DNA of 64,000 bases, from the NCBI GenBank assembly GCA_001687465.1, contig LVLI01000101.1:124001-188000 (forward strand), read 5' to 3'. This stretch comes from Halocafeteria seosinensis (lineage: Eukaryota > Sar > Bigyra > Bicosoecida). This document shows positions 12,201 to 24,293 of this stretch, piece after piece (the stretch's first letter is position 1; the number at the start of each line of letters is the position of its first letter). The notes under the pieces are model-generated. The model saw only the letters and a list, made by a program, of their open reading frames with translations. It ran no database searches and was not told the origin of the DNA. The position numbers were made by a program, and so were the translations under genes.

Positions 12201-13404
12201 ATGCTGGGTCGATACGTTTCCCAGGCTGTGTATAGTGGCACCAGAGGTGTACCACGAATTTCTAGACAATGGAGCATCGGTACCAATGGATTCAGTTCTA
12301 TGGGGAACGAGATGCCTGCGGCAGCGGCGACGCTATCAACCCCACAAGGACGTAAGTTGAGTTCGAAACTGGATTGCGGATAGATACGCTGTACATCCAA
12401 GCATACCACGTAGTACAGAGTCAAATATTTGGGGAGCATGGGGGAAACTGCTAACTGCTTCTGTTTTTGGAATCGGAGCTGTAAGTACAAGTTGTATTTA
12501 CGCTATTCCCCGCAGTTGCTAGGAAAATAATCATACTTTGATGTGTTCCCGCCCGACGTACGTTCAGGGTTGTCTGTATAACACAGTGAAATGTGAAGAC
12601 AATGTAACGCGAGATATGGGTACGTGGCAATTCCCCATGTTGTTCTGACTGTTAGTTGGGACTCATCTCCTCTCTGCTTTCTTCAGCAAGCATGTACCAT
12701 CCTAACGCCATATGCTGTGAGTCTCGTGCAACACGAACATTATTCACCAGGATTCGGTCAACCGAGTGTGATACGGAGAGTTTTGTACATTATTCGGACC
12801 GACTAATGAAGTGAGTCTTGTGCCGGCAGTCGTTCGGTAAACGTTACAACCTGGGCAAGTGCTTGTCTGCAGTCTTCTTGCTGAGGAAGGCTTATCACGA
12901 CTCCCCGCGGTTAAACCCCAAACTGTCAATACACCGTGCGGTACATACAGAGGCTATCAATCCCCACAGGCTCATGAGATTGTGGCAGTATCGATAGTTC
13001 GAGCTGGAGACTGTCTCCTGAACGCAGTTCGGAGAGCTGTACCTGGTTGCAGTGTAGGGAAGATATTAATCCAAAGGGATGAAACAGATCCTGAAAAGAA
13101 GCCTGTACTGATGTATGTAAAACTTCCGGATAGTATACAGAATAAGCAAGTACTCTTGGTGGATCCGATGCTGGCCACCGGTGGTTCGGCATGCAAGGCC
13201 ATTGGAGAATTGGTCAGAAAGGGTGTTCCCGAAGAGAACATTCTCTTCTTAAATGTAGTTTGCTGTCCTGAAGGACTGCGAAGAGTCGCTAAAGAATTCC
13301 CTCGTGTTCGAGTGGTCACAGCTGCTGTGGATTCTGGATTGGACGGGCAGAAATACATTGTACCAGGAATCGGCGATTACGGTGATCGGTACTTTGGGAC
13401 GTAA
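12201..13404 (+). CDS. Uracil phosphoribosyltransferase
   Basis: Converts uracil and PRPP to UMP in pyrimidine salvage. Three exons (12201-12351, 12687-12810, 12873-13404) close in frame to 268 aa. Conserved parts are FTRIRSTE..SFVHYSDRLM, LLAEEGLSRLP, VSIVRAG, LIQRDE, the PRPP loop LLVDPMLATGGSA and the uracil-binding C-terminus IVPGIGDYGDRYFGT, which ends exactly where the family ends. The first 50 residues (MLGRYVSQAVYSG...) are Arg/Ser-rich with few acids and look like an organelle-targeting extension; this is inference. The 335-nt first intron is long for this window and could hide a small exon, although the frame closes without one. Confidence 0.93.
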
Positions 13405-13747
13405 ACGAACCGCCGATACTACATCATTACGGGAATATTTTCCAATGTACTCTCTGTGCTTAGTGTTCAGTATAGCCTTCACACGTCGTGGATGACAACA
13501 TGACGACTGTGTTGAACTTGAACTTCTTGAAGTCATCCAGCTCCAGGTTTCTCCCGAACGCGCATTTGCTGTCGATAGAGTGCACGGTAATTGATTGATG
13601 ATAATATCACTTGTTTGAGAAATTTTGGGAAAACTTATGCATTATTGATCGCCTTCCATTGCTTTTTCGGTGTACACGACTACATCTTGACGAAAAAACT
13701 TTTTCGTTGGACTTCCGTCACTTCATTGACTATTTCCCAGCGCCAAG
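13405..13747. other. Intergenic region
   Basis: About 340 bases between the phosphoribosyltransferase stop and the reticulon start, both on the + strand. No gene or RNA is seen. It should contain the 3' end of one transcript and the promoter of the next. Confidence 0.5.
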
Positions 13748-14894
13748 ATGTCGGACGAGGACCATAATGCTCACGCTACGGGGGATGAGCCTCCCCAGAG
13801 TCCTACCAGTGGACAAGAAGATAACATCCCGCCAATGCCACCATCAAGAGAGGCGCAGACACCAGCGCAGCAGCGAAACAACGCCAAGTCGTCTGCCGGG
13901 AGAGGTACGTTCTATTGATTGCTCACAAAGCTTCCATCTTGTGCAAATCGATATATAGATCCCAAAGTCATGCCTGTGCTCCGAGCATGAAAATTCGAAG
14001 AGAGAAAACGATAACATGGGCAACTTGAACATGAATGGAAGGAACACACACCCTTCCTGGGGCCCCTTTAATAGTCTTTTTGTCGTTTTTATGATGAGAT
14101 ATGCGTCTGGAGTTGCATAATGGAAGTGTAATTTTTTTCCCACAGGTGGCTCGCATGAAGATATTTTAAAGTCCTCCCAAATGTACCATGTACTCTCATG
14201 GAAGGATCCTCAACTCTCGGGCATCGTACTCTTTCTCTGCATCTCATTCTACTTCTTCTACTCGGTGATGGCTTGGACAGTACCGAAATTGGCAGCCGTC
14301 TTCCTCACCCTTATATTGACGGGAAATGGACTACTCAAAATACTGAATCGTATTCGGCAGGATCCTACAGTTGAACTTGTGACGATTCCAACCTCCAGGG
14401 ACACAGCTCAGGGGCTCGGAAAACGTGTGATTGAGTTGGCTGTTGGCCAAGCTGAACGCTTCAATTCTATACTGAACTGGTCTGATATGAGGAAAAGTTC
14501 CCGATTTTTATCTCTGTCCTTTTTGGCCGCCGAGTGCAGCTTTCTTATGGAACCCACTCCTGTATTCTGCTTAGTGGTTCTTGCCTTCGCTGCTGCACCA
14601 GCGTACCGTTTCTATGGGAACGAAGCCGTCAACGTATATGACCAAAATGTAGAGCCGGTGCTGCAACAAGCTTTCAAGGAAATCAATGACAAAAGAGAAT
14701 TCGCAGTAAGAGAAGTTAGCCGACGAAGTCGCAACGTCCTTATAGCAAGTGCCAGCGGACTTGGCGTCGTGGTGTTCTTGCTTTGGCAGTATCTTATTCC
14801 TCTCAGAGTAATTTTGACGATGACGGCTATCGGTTATTTGGTTATCGATTTGGTTAGTTCCTGTACGGTACCATCAGCAAAAAAACAGCAGTGA
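13748..14894 (+). CDS. Reticulon-like ER membrane-shaping protein
   Basis: Two exons (13748-13904, 14146-14894) give 301 aa. A hydrophilic, Pro/Gln/Ser-rich N-terminus precedes a reticulon homology domain that opens with LSWKDPQLSGIVLF, matching the family's W-x-D-P-x-x-S-G start. Two long hydrophobic hairpins follow, near residues 75-110 and 180-215. They are separated by a roughly 65-residue hydrophilic loop, as in reticulons that bend ER tubules. An extra hydrophobic stretch near 255-292 comes after the second hairpin. The C-terminus ends AKKQQ, a possible dilysine-type ER retention signal. The 241-nt intron is one of the longer ones here. Confidence 0.82.
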
Positions 14895-15124
14895 GAGTCG
14901 GGTACCTCCAGAAACCACTTGACAAACTAAACTTGATGTGTTCAACCGTCGTCATGATCAATTGGGAAAATAAACGCTATGTTGAAACCATAAAGCTACA
15001 ATAGCTGTGTAATTGTACATTTCAGCATGTGCCCATCGTATTTTGAAAAGGAATAACAATCGAACCAGTAGCAACGAGAGAAGGTTACCTAAAGCCGTCA
15101 AGTATATGGTGTAATTATTCCAAC

Positions 15125-16620
15125 CTACCACAGGGAGCTATTTTCCGAACTATCAAAGCACTTGGGAGTGTATGTTGGTTGATGGTCTTCAGTTTCGTAC
15201 GTCGGTATGTCAGTAGAGCTCCGGGAATCAAATAACGGGGCTGCATATCCCGTCTCCGTTACGTGTACATCGTACGTTCCTCCTTGAGCAGTAGTCCTAC
15301 GAAATTCCTCATTTCCAATTTCCGAAGTGAAGCCTGAGGAGCCCCATGTGTTGTCTTCACCCATACTAAGGTGTGCAAACAATTGCCCGGGGTTTCTATC
15401 ACCTATATGGCTAGGAGTTTCGCAAATATCATGGCTTCGGTATTCGGAACTTTCACCTAAACGGCCAGCACGGCCGCTGTGGGCTGTCTCATGGAAGCTC
15501 TCTTCCTCGTCAGCATGCCGTGGGTTTGTACACTCTTCCCTTGGAGCCTCATGCTTCATCAAATTGTTATGTGTGGGCTGGTAGAGATGGCGGAAAATAT
15601 GGTCGTCACTTTCTCCCCGGATCCCAAAATCCGTTCCTTCGCCACTGTTTCCCTGCTTGCTCATCTGTGCGACAACACCACCTCCATCGGCCGAGTCTGA
15701 TTCTTCGCGGGTAATTCTCCTGCTCTTCGTTCTACCAGCAAAATTCTCAGACGAGTTTAATTGAAACAATGCTTGGGGTGAGGAGGAGTCCACAAAATGT
15801 CTGCATATGGGTCCTCCGGCCTCTTGTAACGAGGTCTCCCTGTCAATACTCTGGGATATAACCTTCCACATGTCTTGCCGATAAGCATCTGGTGCAACCC
15901 CCTTTCCTTTAAACGTTTTTTTCTGTTTCCTTTTACCCCGTTGAGAGGGCTTTGGCTGCTTTGCTTTCACGGTGAACATGCGGGTTATGAGAACGTCAGA
16001 GACATGGTCAAGCCTGACCACGAAGGCGACACGGAAAGGTCGATCCGCATGCAGGGAACTGCTGCGCAATGAAACTCTCTGCAGTAAAACCTGTATCTCC
16101 ATGTCATGCAGACGCATTTCAGTTTTAGGCGTTTCTAAGGGGGTCGTCGTTGGAATACCATCTTGTTCTATATACTCCCTCGGTATCTCACCGTCAAAAT
16201 AAATTAGTTCAACACCGCTGCAAGTGGAGTTGTAGTACACCATCAAACTCCGTACACCTATCCTTTCGAATTTTCTTCAAAGTCTTCAGGTGGATAGACT
16301 TACACAAAGAGTTTACATGCTTCCGAAACGGCTTCCTCATTACCTTCTTCGCTTAATCTCTGTGTCTCCTTGGTGATCCTTGTTCCCAGCTCGTCGTTCA
16401 ATAGCCTCAGTGTGAAGCAGACTGGCACACTAGAGTCGAAGCTGTGCGAGATGGATGTCAACTTTCGACAGCAATCTCATTACCAGAATAGGTACAATTT
16501 ATAATCTACTCACCTTCCATTGGGGGCTAAAGGGCTCTTGTATATGGTATCGTCCGAATCTAAAACCGGCGCTTCTCCTACCAATCGCGCGAGTTTAGGC
16601 TCCGTGGTCTCTCTGGCCAT
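15125..16620 (-). CDS. Unknown protein, paralogue A of a tandem pair
   Basis: Exons 16620-16514, 16441-16304 and 16217-15125 join in frame to 445 aa. The first 180 residues match the product of the next gene to the right, with the same intron positions and phases. Shared landmarks are an acidic start with an 'I-Y-x-S' motif, SEACK, VELIYFDGEIPREY, then L-Q-R-x-S-L-R-S-S-x-x-H-A-D-R-P-F-R-V-A-F and a closing TRMFTVKAKQPKP followed by a Lys-rich patch. This looks like a beta-rich domain ending in a nuclear-localisation-like cluster. The rest (about 260 aa) is Ser/Glu/His-rich and probably disordered. I do not recognise the family. A nuclear role is only a guess. Confidence 0.75.
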
Positions 16621-17336
16621 TTTATATTGTACAACATGCAATTCACTGTGTTATCTAGCAGTGCTGCATACGTAAATCGTCGTCCGAAGGCAGATAGAAG
16701 TACGCGAGAGTGTCGTAGCTGAAGTCGGACCCCGGTCAGTCTGCATTGAAGGTCACACAAGATTAGTCACGAGGCCATATCGTCAATGAATAAGACGCTG
16801 AATGCATATCGATATTCCCAACGTATGGAAAGAAAACACTTTGCGTAGCTGGCAAGTAGGCGCTAAATAACCGGAGCTTCGGTAATACTGTATAAAGCCG
16901 TGAACGCTCCATTGCTCTTTACTCATCTATGTTAACTTACACACCGCGCTTTCTGTTCCGTATACGTACAAAATTGCTGTACAGTGTTTCCATGTTGACA
17001 AGCACTACATCAAGATATGCATTGCCAGACGGGGCCTATGTGGAGATCTGACGACATTTCTTGGGCACGGAGCTTCACAAGAACGAAATTTTGGTGGGAG
17101 CTACTGGGAGGATGGACGGACACACGCTAATTGTGCAAATAGATTGCATTCAAAGCTGGCACTCTGAACAACTTAGCAGCTCGCTTCCGCGATATTGAAG
17201 CTTGCACTGAGTGTGGTATACACTACTTCCATCCAGAAATTGATGCGGAAGCACGGGGAGAGCGGAGCCAGAAACCCATTCATGTGTGTGTGTACATACG
17301 GGAGCATAATTAACGTACTAACAATATTCGTGGTTG
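16621..17336. other. Intergenic region between tandem paralogues
   Basis: About 0.7 kb between the start of paralogue A and the end of paralogue B, both on the minus strand. I see no gene, RNA or obvious repeat. It should carry the promoter of A and the terminator of B. Confidence 0.5.
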
Positions 17337-18795
17337 TCATAATTTTCGGGTTTGAGGAGGTAATTCCGTATTCTCACTGCTGGAGAGAGATCGAGGGAAC
17401 CCATAAGAATCAGAGTAGCTCCGGGAGAAGCCCAGATACTGAGACTGGCTGGATGACCCTATACCTAGTGGAATGGGTGGAGGCTGATGCTCGACCGATG
17501 GGGGATGCCTGCCGCCGAAAGACTGCTGAATGAAGTTATCAGGGCCTGAACTGTCATCCGTGTACGTCCACGGTACGGTTTGACTTCTCGGAAAGCTACC
17601 ACTAGATGTACTACTGAAACCAGAGAACTGTGAGCCAGATGGTTCCCTCTGTTCCCTTCGATCAAACATGTGCGTTTCATAGGCTTCGGCGCTTTCTAGT
17701 GGCATTGCCCGGGGTTGTTTAAAAGATCGACGAGCAGCGTCAACTAAATCACTTAGCCTGTCATTCTTGCTGCTTTCTCGACGCCCAAGAAGAGAGGAGG
17801 CAGATGACAGACTGTAGTCCCTCTCTATTGGGGCAGCGGAATGTGCGCTGGTTAACTCGTCTCGCTGACTGTAGTGAACACCCCTTTCTGATGGCACATT
17901 GTCCTTGGGTTTCGGTTTTCGTTCAGACTCTGAAGAAATGCCTCGGGAGAGCGAAAACGAGGCCTGATCAATACCGGCAGACAAAATGCTGCGACAAATT
18001 CTAGTTCTGATTTCACTTGTATTTGCATTGGTATACGCCTGTCGTATAGATTCCCAAATGCTTCTTCTCCTTGTATCAGGTACAACGAGTTTGTCACTTT
18101 GAGCAGTCCTATGCGTCTTCACACCGCCAGCAGTTGGCTTTGGCTTTTTCTCTTGCACGCGAAACATTTTCGTCATTAGAGTTGTATGCTCTCCATTCAA
18201 GTTGATGATAAAAGCGACCCGGAAAGGCCGATTACCGTGAGACGAACTTATCATTAAAGATGTCCGTTTCACATTTACCTGCAGCTTATCTTCGGATTTG
18301 AACATCATTTCTGTTTCTGCAGGAGGGAAAGGGCTGGTACTGGGGACATCTCCCTCCACATACCGCCTCGGTACCTCCCCATCGAAGTAGACGATTTCCA
18401 CCCATCTGTTTCATCAACCGCCAGAAACACGTCAAGAGTCCTTGCCTAGTTGACTGCCACACGTGCACAAGTTAAACACGTACATATATTCCTTACAAGC
18501 CTCGGAAATAAGCCTCCACTCAGCCAACTCCCATCCTCGCTGCCTTAATTCCTCTTTCTTCTGATGTATGCTCGCTACCAGTTGCGGGTGCAAATTTTTG
18601 AGTCCAAACACAATTGGAGATGTCGAATCTAGTCTGTGATCCAAGAGAAACCAGTAGCGGTTTTAGCCGTGATAACGCGAACATTTTCGGAGCATATATC
18701 ACTCACCTTCCCTCCGAGTCCCTCGTGCTGCGATATATAATGTCGGGCGGATCCCCGTCCATGTCCGCCAAAGCCTGGTTGATTTTTGACGACAT
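17337..18795 (-). CDS. Unknown protein, paralogue B of a tandem pair
   Basis: Exons 18795-18707, 18633-18484 and 18405-17337 join in frame to 435 aa. Start ATG 18795 opens MSSKINQALADMDGD. Both intron positions and phases (2 and 2) equal those of paralogue A, so the pair arose by duplication. Shared domain landmarks are DIIYRS, SEACK, VEIVYFDGEVPRRY, VKRTSLMISSSHGNRPFRVAF and TKMFRVQEKKPKP. The second half is Ser-rich, with Arg-Arg-Glu-Ser and Phe-Ser-Gly-Phe elements, and is not conserved with A. No catalytic motif, membrane segment or signal peptide is visible. Function unknown. Confidence 0.75.
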
Positions 18796-19640
18796 TATCA
18801 CTCGGCAATCACCACGCTCCAGGCAGGAAAAGAAGCTCCGTAAGTGTTGATTCTACCGCGAATATCGACGATGAGGCTATTAAAGCTGCTCGACAGTGTC
18901 TATGGCCCGAAACGTGCGCAGTGGGCGAGAAGCCCCTCCCCCTAAAAAAAGAAGAAAATCTTCTGCAGTTCCAAATACAGCAATCCGACTACAGTATATC
19001 ATCACCAATTATGAATGAGACAATTATATTCTACGCCTTTCCGTATTAGCCAGAGTAGCAACTCTTTCAAGAGGGAGCAGAAGGACGAGTCAACCTTCTA
19101 GCGAACGTGTATCGTCCCTAGGAGTCCTAGGACGTGCTTTCTTACACGTTTCCACGTGGATACCAATTGGTAGCCAAGCGTTTAAACGCTTCGAATAGTT
19201 CCTGGGAGCCAAGAGAAAGGAAAGACAGCCACGTACTTGTATACAGCCAGAATCGACACAGCCCCCAAGACTTTTCGGGGCAGGGGAGTAGGTCTTACAC
19301 AGCCTTGAACAACCCAGGAGTATTGTGCGTTTTTGAGCTATACACAATGCGACACCGTATATTAACAACCTTCAATTATTGCGGCCGTCTCTGCTGTCCA
19401 GGAAGCCCCAGCTCCCAGGGAGTTGTCCACGGGATCCCACGATGAGTCGAGGAAAAGGATCGACTTAACCGACTCTGCCGGTTGTCCGGAGGGGGCCAGG
19501 CCCGGGGGGCTCTGTGAGACAAACTCTGACTCCTTCCTCGCGCTTTGTCTATGCCACAGTATGAGAGAAGTATATTAAAGTTGATATATCATAGACAGAG
19601 CGTGTAGTGATTAGGTGAAGTAGTTTGGGGGGAAACAGTC
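18796..19640. other. Region between divergent genes; weak small-gene candidate
   Basis: About 0.85 kb between paralogue B (-) and the Pol I subunit gene (+). One weak candidate exists: ATG 18903 opens a basic peptide with an APPPKKRRKSS nuclear-localisation-like run. A possible GTATAT-TAG intron (18994-19049) follows, with a stop soon after, giving about 47 aa. Another open stretch around 19396-19575 starts after an AG acceptor. I cannot join these into a convincing gene and do not list them as coding. Confidence 0.3.
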
Positions 19641-20488
19641 ATGGCTAGCTCCTCATCTCGGAAGCGACCTCGAGACTCCAGCAACCAAGCCCCTGAAGAT
19701 GCAAGTCAGAGCAGCTCGAGGAAGGCCTCGTCCACGGGAGATGATGGCAGGTAAGGGAATACACCACAATGGAGGTCATGAGACTGTGTTTGTCATGGTA
19801 TCAACTAAGATTAGCTTACGCAGCACCGCCCACCAGAGCACTGTGGCTTCGGGGTCTGAAGAGGCTGCATATATTGACAGCTCCTCCGTGGTAAAACCAC
19901 TCAAGTCAGAGCTGTCAGACCCTAATAAGCAGCTATGGCTGTTACAGTTTCCCTCGGAAGTAAGATTGGAGAGTTTATGCAACTCCCCTCGCTCATCTGC
20001 TTCATGGTATTTTGTGACTGCAGTTTGATATCAAAGGAATCGACGGAGAAACACTACCGCTGAGCTTCGAAAGTAGTTCCAATAAGTGGGTAGAAAATCC
20101 AAGAAACAAGTCTTTATACTCCATTGAACCAGCAGAACAACATTCAGCTCGGAACCTGCTACCTCTAGTCTGGAATGATGACTCCAGCAAGCTCATGTTT
20201 GGGCCTGCTTTCAACAGAGTTTTGACTATTTCAAGAGATTTGAGTCGTGACACAGAAGGAACAGCATCGGCATGGGAAGATACATGGCATATTGAAAAGC
20301 ATGAACCCTCTGTAAATGGTTTACATTTGGGTCGTTCACCTTTCGTACAGCAGTTCGGCGAGCTTCCGGGTAAGTGGACGCAAATTGGAGCAAATGGCTG
20401 TGATGTCATCCCTGAGACGTCTAATGGTGAAAAGAGCAAGAAAGAGAAAAGGCACAAAAAGAAAAAGTCCAAGAAGGAAAAGAAATGA
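19641..20488 (+). CDS. RNA polymerase I subunit A34/PAF49-like protein
   Basis: Three exons (19641-19750, 19824-19959, 20024-20488) close in frame to 236 aa. The N-terminus is Ser/Lys/Arg-rich. The core begins KQLWLLQFPSE, then FDIKGIDGETLPL, which matches the start of the A34.5/PAF49 dimerisation domain (a W-x-x-x-x-P entry and an L-x-G loop). A beta-rich middle follows. The protein ends with a Lys-rich tail (KKKKSKKEKK), a hallmark of this subunit. A34.5 pairs with A49 on Pol I in rRNA transcription. The family is poorly conserved in sequence, so this call rests on pattern, size and tail rather than on a catalytic motif. Confidence 0.6.
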
Positions 20489-22319
20489 GCATAATTTGGC
20501 AAGCAGCATGCTATCAACTTGACGTGCTGGTCCAGTGGAAACCGAGTCTACTGAAGCTAATTGTTCGAAGTGTGAGGTCTGCCGAGGAGATCACAATGAT
20601 GCTTACTGATGAGAAGCAGCGCTATGCTTTTTACATTTCAACCGGACTTATGCAACTTGGGACACAACTAGCGGCTGCTGAACTTCCTACCTGCTGAATT
20701 CAAGACATCGTCGATGTTGCAAGTATAGGTCCGCTACGTTCAACAGTACTCGCTAAATTTGGCGCGCCGTCTCGCATTTTTCGTTTGGCCCTTTGAGCCC
20801 CAGATGCAGTGGCTCCGAATTAGAGCTATGTCGTGTGTTTCTAATTTCGTAACCTGGTTCTCGTGATCTCTCCCTTGTGCTGCTTTGTTTCGCCCACTAG
20901 GAGACAAAGCTTCGACATGTAAAATATCTCAAAACACAATGCCACTCGAGTACTTTGTATATTCCTTTACTTCAGCTTGTTGCGCAACTTGCGGCTAGAG
21001 TCTGAAGAAACCTGTAGAACCCGCTCACAGTGTATGGTTGCCGCATGGCCAATACCTGGATATTTGGCTTTGGTGAACCACGTCTAATAAAGCGGCCGTA
21101 AATGTTGAGTTTGTACCACTTCATAGCAACGATGCACTTCTCTGGCTTCGGGAAGTTCGGGGAAACAACACTGGGGAAAGGCTGTCGATGACAGATGTTA
21201 GACCGACTGCAGCCGGAGCCAACCGATTTCGTATATCCTCTCTATCAGAGGCTGCTGGGACCATCGAGGACTGCTTCTTTCAGTGCTTGAGAAGGCTAGC
21301 GATTGATGCATCATCTCCGCCTCAAAGCTCCACGCCCGTTACGCTGTGTTCGAAGAAAGTACCGTCGAGTTCGTAGACAACCACCAGCCGGACAACGTAA
21401 TGTCATCCATCAGCCATGTAATCTCTTACTGCATACCGTCGAACATGGCCCACTCTGCACCTATGGGTCCACAATTTGTTGTCCTACCGGGTATCCACTG
21501 CTTCAAAGTCTACTGTATAAAATCCATTCTTCGGTAATTGGCCAGCGGTTACGGCACAGGCTCCGCGTTCCTCAGTCGCTCTGTGAGAGCGAAAAGAAAA
21601 TACCCCTAATCCTCTCGATTCATCTGCCATCTTCGACGAGGATATACACCGCTACAAATGGAGCCAGTGGACTGAGTGGAGCTGGACTTGGCATTGAATG
21701 AGTCTTCCGTTGAGTCAACGTCAGGGAGGCGCAAAGTATGCACGGTGTGGCCCTCCACGGAGATGTTCCGAGTCGATCCCGTTCCGGATCTGAATCTGCC
21801 TAGTTATTTAAGAGAGCGAATCCTAGCACGTTACACCGCAGAAGTCGGTTCTCACTACGTTCGGAGCTGTTAAAAGATCCGGTGCGAAGTTGCTCGTCAG
21901 TCCGAGAGAGCAGAGGCGTGTCCTAGGACATAGAGGAGTCCTGACCAAACGGCGAGCGACGCATGCGACCCCTTCCTCTCTCGGCCAAACTTACGGGTTA
22001 TTTGAGTTCGACAGCCACCAGAACTATTTGGGTCGGCTATAGTGGGAACATGCACTTCTTGCAGATAAGCTCGCTTTGCAAAGATAGCGTAATTGAAGAC
22101 TGACGTGTTACGGCAACCGTATTGTTTGCCCGGGCAAACCTCGCGTGTTTCAGCCGCTCCAGAGAACACTTCAACACGTCGCATTTTATGCTCAACATAG
22201 TGCAACGTCTGGCCTGAATTCCACTCGTATTTATCGGCTTTTTGGACGATGTGTTCATGGGCCGAAACTGAGGGAAGAGTTTGAGAATTTGAGCTCCTGA
22301 GTGGTATTTTGAGGCGGAA
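20489..22319. other. 1.8-kb stretch without a confident gene
   Basis: No gene could be assembled here. Two + strand frames look somewhat protein-like: 21188-21376 (MTDVRPTAAGANRF...) and 21676-21873 (contains EMFRVDPVPDLNLPSYLRERIL). I found no splice pattern that joins them cleanly, and neither matches a family I know. The 3' end should carry the promoter and 5' UTR of the kinase gene. Confidence 0.4.
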
Positions 22320-24293
22320 ATGGGATGCCACGGGAGTAAACCTACTGCCGTGTTCCCTGTGGACTCCAACAAGGATCGCGATACGGTGGATGTCCAGCCT
22401 CACATTCAAGATAAGAACGCATGCGAAAATCTAGTAGAGTTCCCGTTTTCCAGAGGAGCGCGAGCGTCGAAACCAGAGGAGTATGATGCGGAAATCGTGG
22501 GGGAAGAACCACGAAAAGAGCTTAGCGAGGGAGCGGACGATAACCCCTCCATCTGGGGTTCGATCGACCCCGTCTACAATGCTAATGAACCTTTTGTTCA
22601 TGTTTTCCAGTTGAAACGGAATCATTCAATGCCGTATTTGAAAGGACGAACTCAAAATGATCCCAGTGCCGCAGAAACGAAGCTGAAAGTGGATCCGCGG
22701 GAAACCGCACATACCCACAGCTTTGGTAATGCCCATTCTGAATCCCCTAAAGACGGGAGTGACAGATCACTCAGGGGAGAACACAAGAATCGCCAAGTGT
22801 CTGGAAGCCTGATTGAGTTAGATGTTAGTCCGAATGTGTATGATAGTATAGTAAATGGCTGTGTTTTTTGCAAGACTGAAGAAGCCAGAAAACGAGGATA
22901 CAAGTTGATGCGACACCACTCCCTGGCCGAGGTCAACCCTCGCCAGTATACAAGTTCTGGTTGTGACCTGGATAAATTGCCTACTTGTGTTTGTACCGAG
23001 TGTCGCCAAGAAATCGTGGCCAGATGTCGAAAGAGTCGTCGTCAACCGGAACGCCAGAATCCGACCAGTAAGGGGAAACATGCGCGCTCAAGAGTGAGTC
23101 CATGGAGGCATGCTGCGCAAAAAGGCCATTCCCCTCCTCCGAGAAGTCGCAAGATAGAAAAAAGTCAAAACAGGCAAAACCGAGCGGAACAGCGTAGACG
23201 GAGACATATGGATCCTGAGCGGGCCATGCGGCTACGACATGAAGCCGCCGGTTTTTTCCTTAAAAAAGGTATGAAGGTTGAGGACTATTATGAATTCAGC
23301 GAGACTATTGGTAAAGGCCGATTTGGCACTATATTCAAAGGAGTTAATAAAGTCACGGGGCAAGAGGTGGCACTTAAGCGAATCGACCTGACTGCTACCC
23401 AGACAGAGTACGTGCTTGCGGAACTGCAGTGCCTCGTTTCACGTCACGCAAGTTTCGTCCGATTAATTGAGTTATACGAAGAAGGAAATTATTTATGGAT
23501 GGTAATGGAGCTTATGCGGACCGAGTTACTGAGTGAACTAATGGACAAAGGCCCATTCAGTGAGCCTAGAGCGCGCAATCTAATGATTGTCGTCACTCGA
23601 GGCCTGAGGTTTCTCCATCAAAACCTCTACGTTCATCGTGACCTTAAGCCGGAAAATATTTTGATTGGTTTCAATAATGAGTTCAAACTAGCAGACTTCG
23701 GGTTGGCACGACAACTCAAGGCTTATCAAGACGGATCTGTGGAAAGCCTTTCTGGCACCTGCGGGACGTGGGCGTACAATGCGCCAGAAATGCGTGGAAG
23801 GGGGGAGACGTATGGTAGAAGTGCGGATATATGGGCTCTTGGAGTGATTCTGTTTATAGTGCTTTCAGGATATCATGCTTTCGATCCAGAAGGCAAAGGC
23901 CAGAAGGAACGAATTATTGATGCCGTTTTACGGAACCAGTGGTCATTCGGTGACAAGTGTTGGCGCCGTGTTTCCAGTGACGCGAAGGATTTGATCGGTT
24001 GGATGCTAGCACGGAATCCTGCGGATAGGCCTTCTCCTTCTGAAGTCTTGTCTCACCCATGGTTTGCCATTTCCGGGTCGAATCTCAATGCTCGCTTCAC
24101 ACGTAGCGAGGCAGATGTGCAAGGAGGTGCAGCCGTACAACGATTTCGGCCATCGCAGACTGGTAGCTATCCTCACAGCAACTGCAGCAGCAGCGCATAC
24201 GCCAGTCCTACGCCTGGCTCCGGAAATGGGCGGGGTAGCCCAACAGGCTTCTCAGAGGCTATCCTCGAAACAGGTCGAGACGTGACCGGCTAG
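22320..24293 (+). CDS. CAMK-like Ser/Thr protein kinase with acylated N-terminus
   Basis: Single exon, 657 aa. It starts MGCHGS, a strong N-myristoylation plus palmitoylation signal, so membrane attachment is likely. Residues about 180-235 contain a Cys cluster (CVFC, later CVCTEC and C) that could bind metal. A Lys/Arg-rich linker follows. The kinase domain spans roughly 322-582 with all key parts: GKGRFG loop, VALKRID lysine, the HRDLKPEN catalytic loop, LADFGLA, GTWAYNAPE and DIWALGVILF, ending at HPWF as in CaM-dependent kinases. The tail is short and Ser/Gly-rich. No EF hands are present, so this is not a CDPK. No calmodulin site is recognisable. Substrates unknown. Confidence 0.92.
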   Translation: MGCHGSKPTAVFPVDSNKDRDTVDVQPHIQDKNACENLVEFPFSRGARASKPEEYDAEIVGEEPRKELSEGADDNPSIWGSIDPVYNANEPFVHVFQLKRNHSMPYLKGRTQNDPSAAETKLKVDPRETAHTHSFGNAHSESPKDGSDRSLRGEHKNRQVSGSLIELDVSPNVYDSIVNGCVFCKTEEARKRGYKLMRHHSLAEVNPRQYTSSGCDLDKLPTCVCTECRQEIVARCRKSRRQPERQNPTSKGKHARSRVSPWRHAAQKGHSPPPRSRKIEKSQNRQNRAEQRRRRHMDPERAMRLRHEAAGFFLKKGMKVEDYYEFSETIGKGRFGTIFKGVNKVTGQEVALKRIDLTATQTEYVLAELQCLVSRHASFVRLIELYEEGNYLWMVMELMRTELLSELMDKGPFSEPRARNLMIVVTRGLRFLHQNLYVHRDLKPENILIGFNNEFKLADFGLARQLKAYQDGSVESLSGTCGTWAYNAPEMRGRGETYGRSADIWALGVILFIVLSGYHAFDPEGKGQKERIIDAVLRNQWSFGDKCWRRVSSDAKDLIGWMLARNPADRPSPSEVLSHPWFAISGSNLNARFTRSEADVQGGAAVQRFRPSQTGSYPHSNCSSSAYASPTPGSGNGRGSPTGFSEAILETGRDVTG

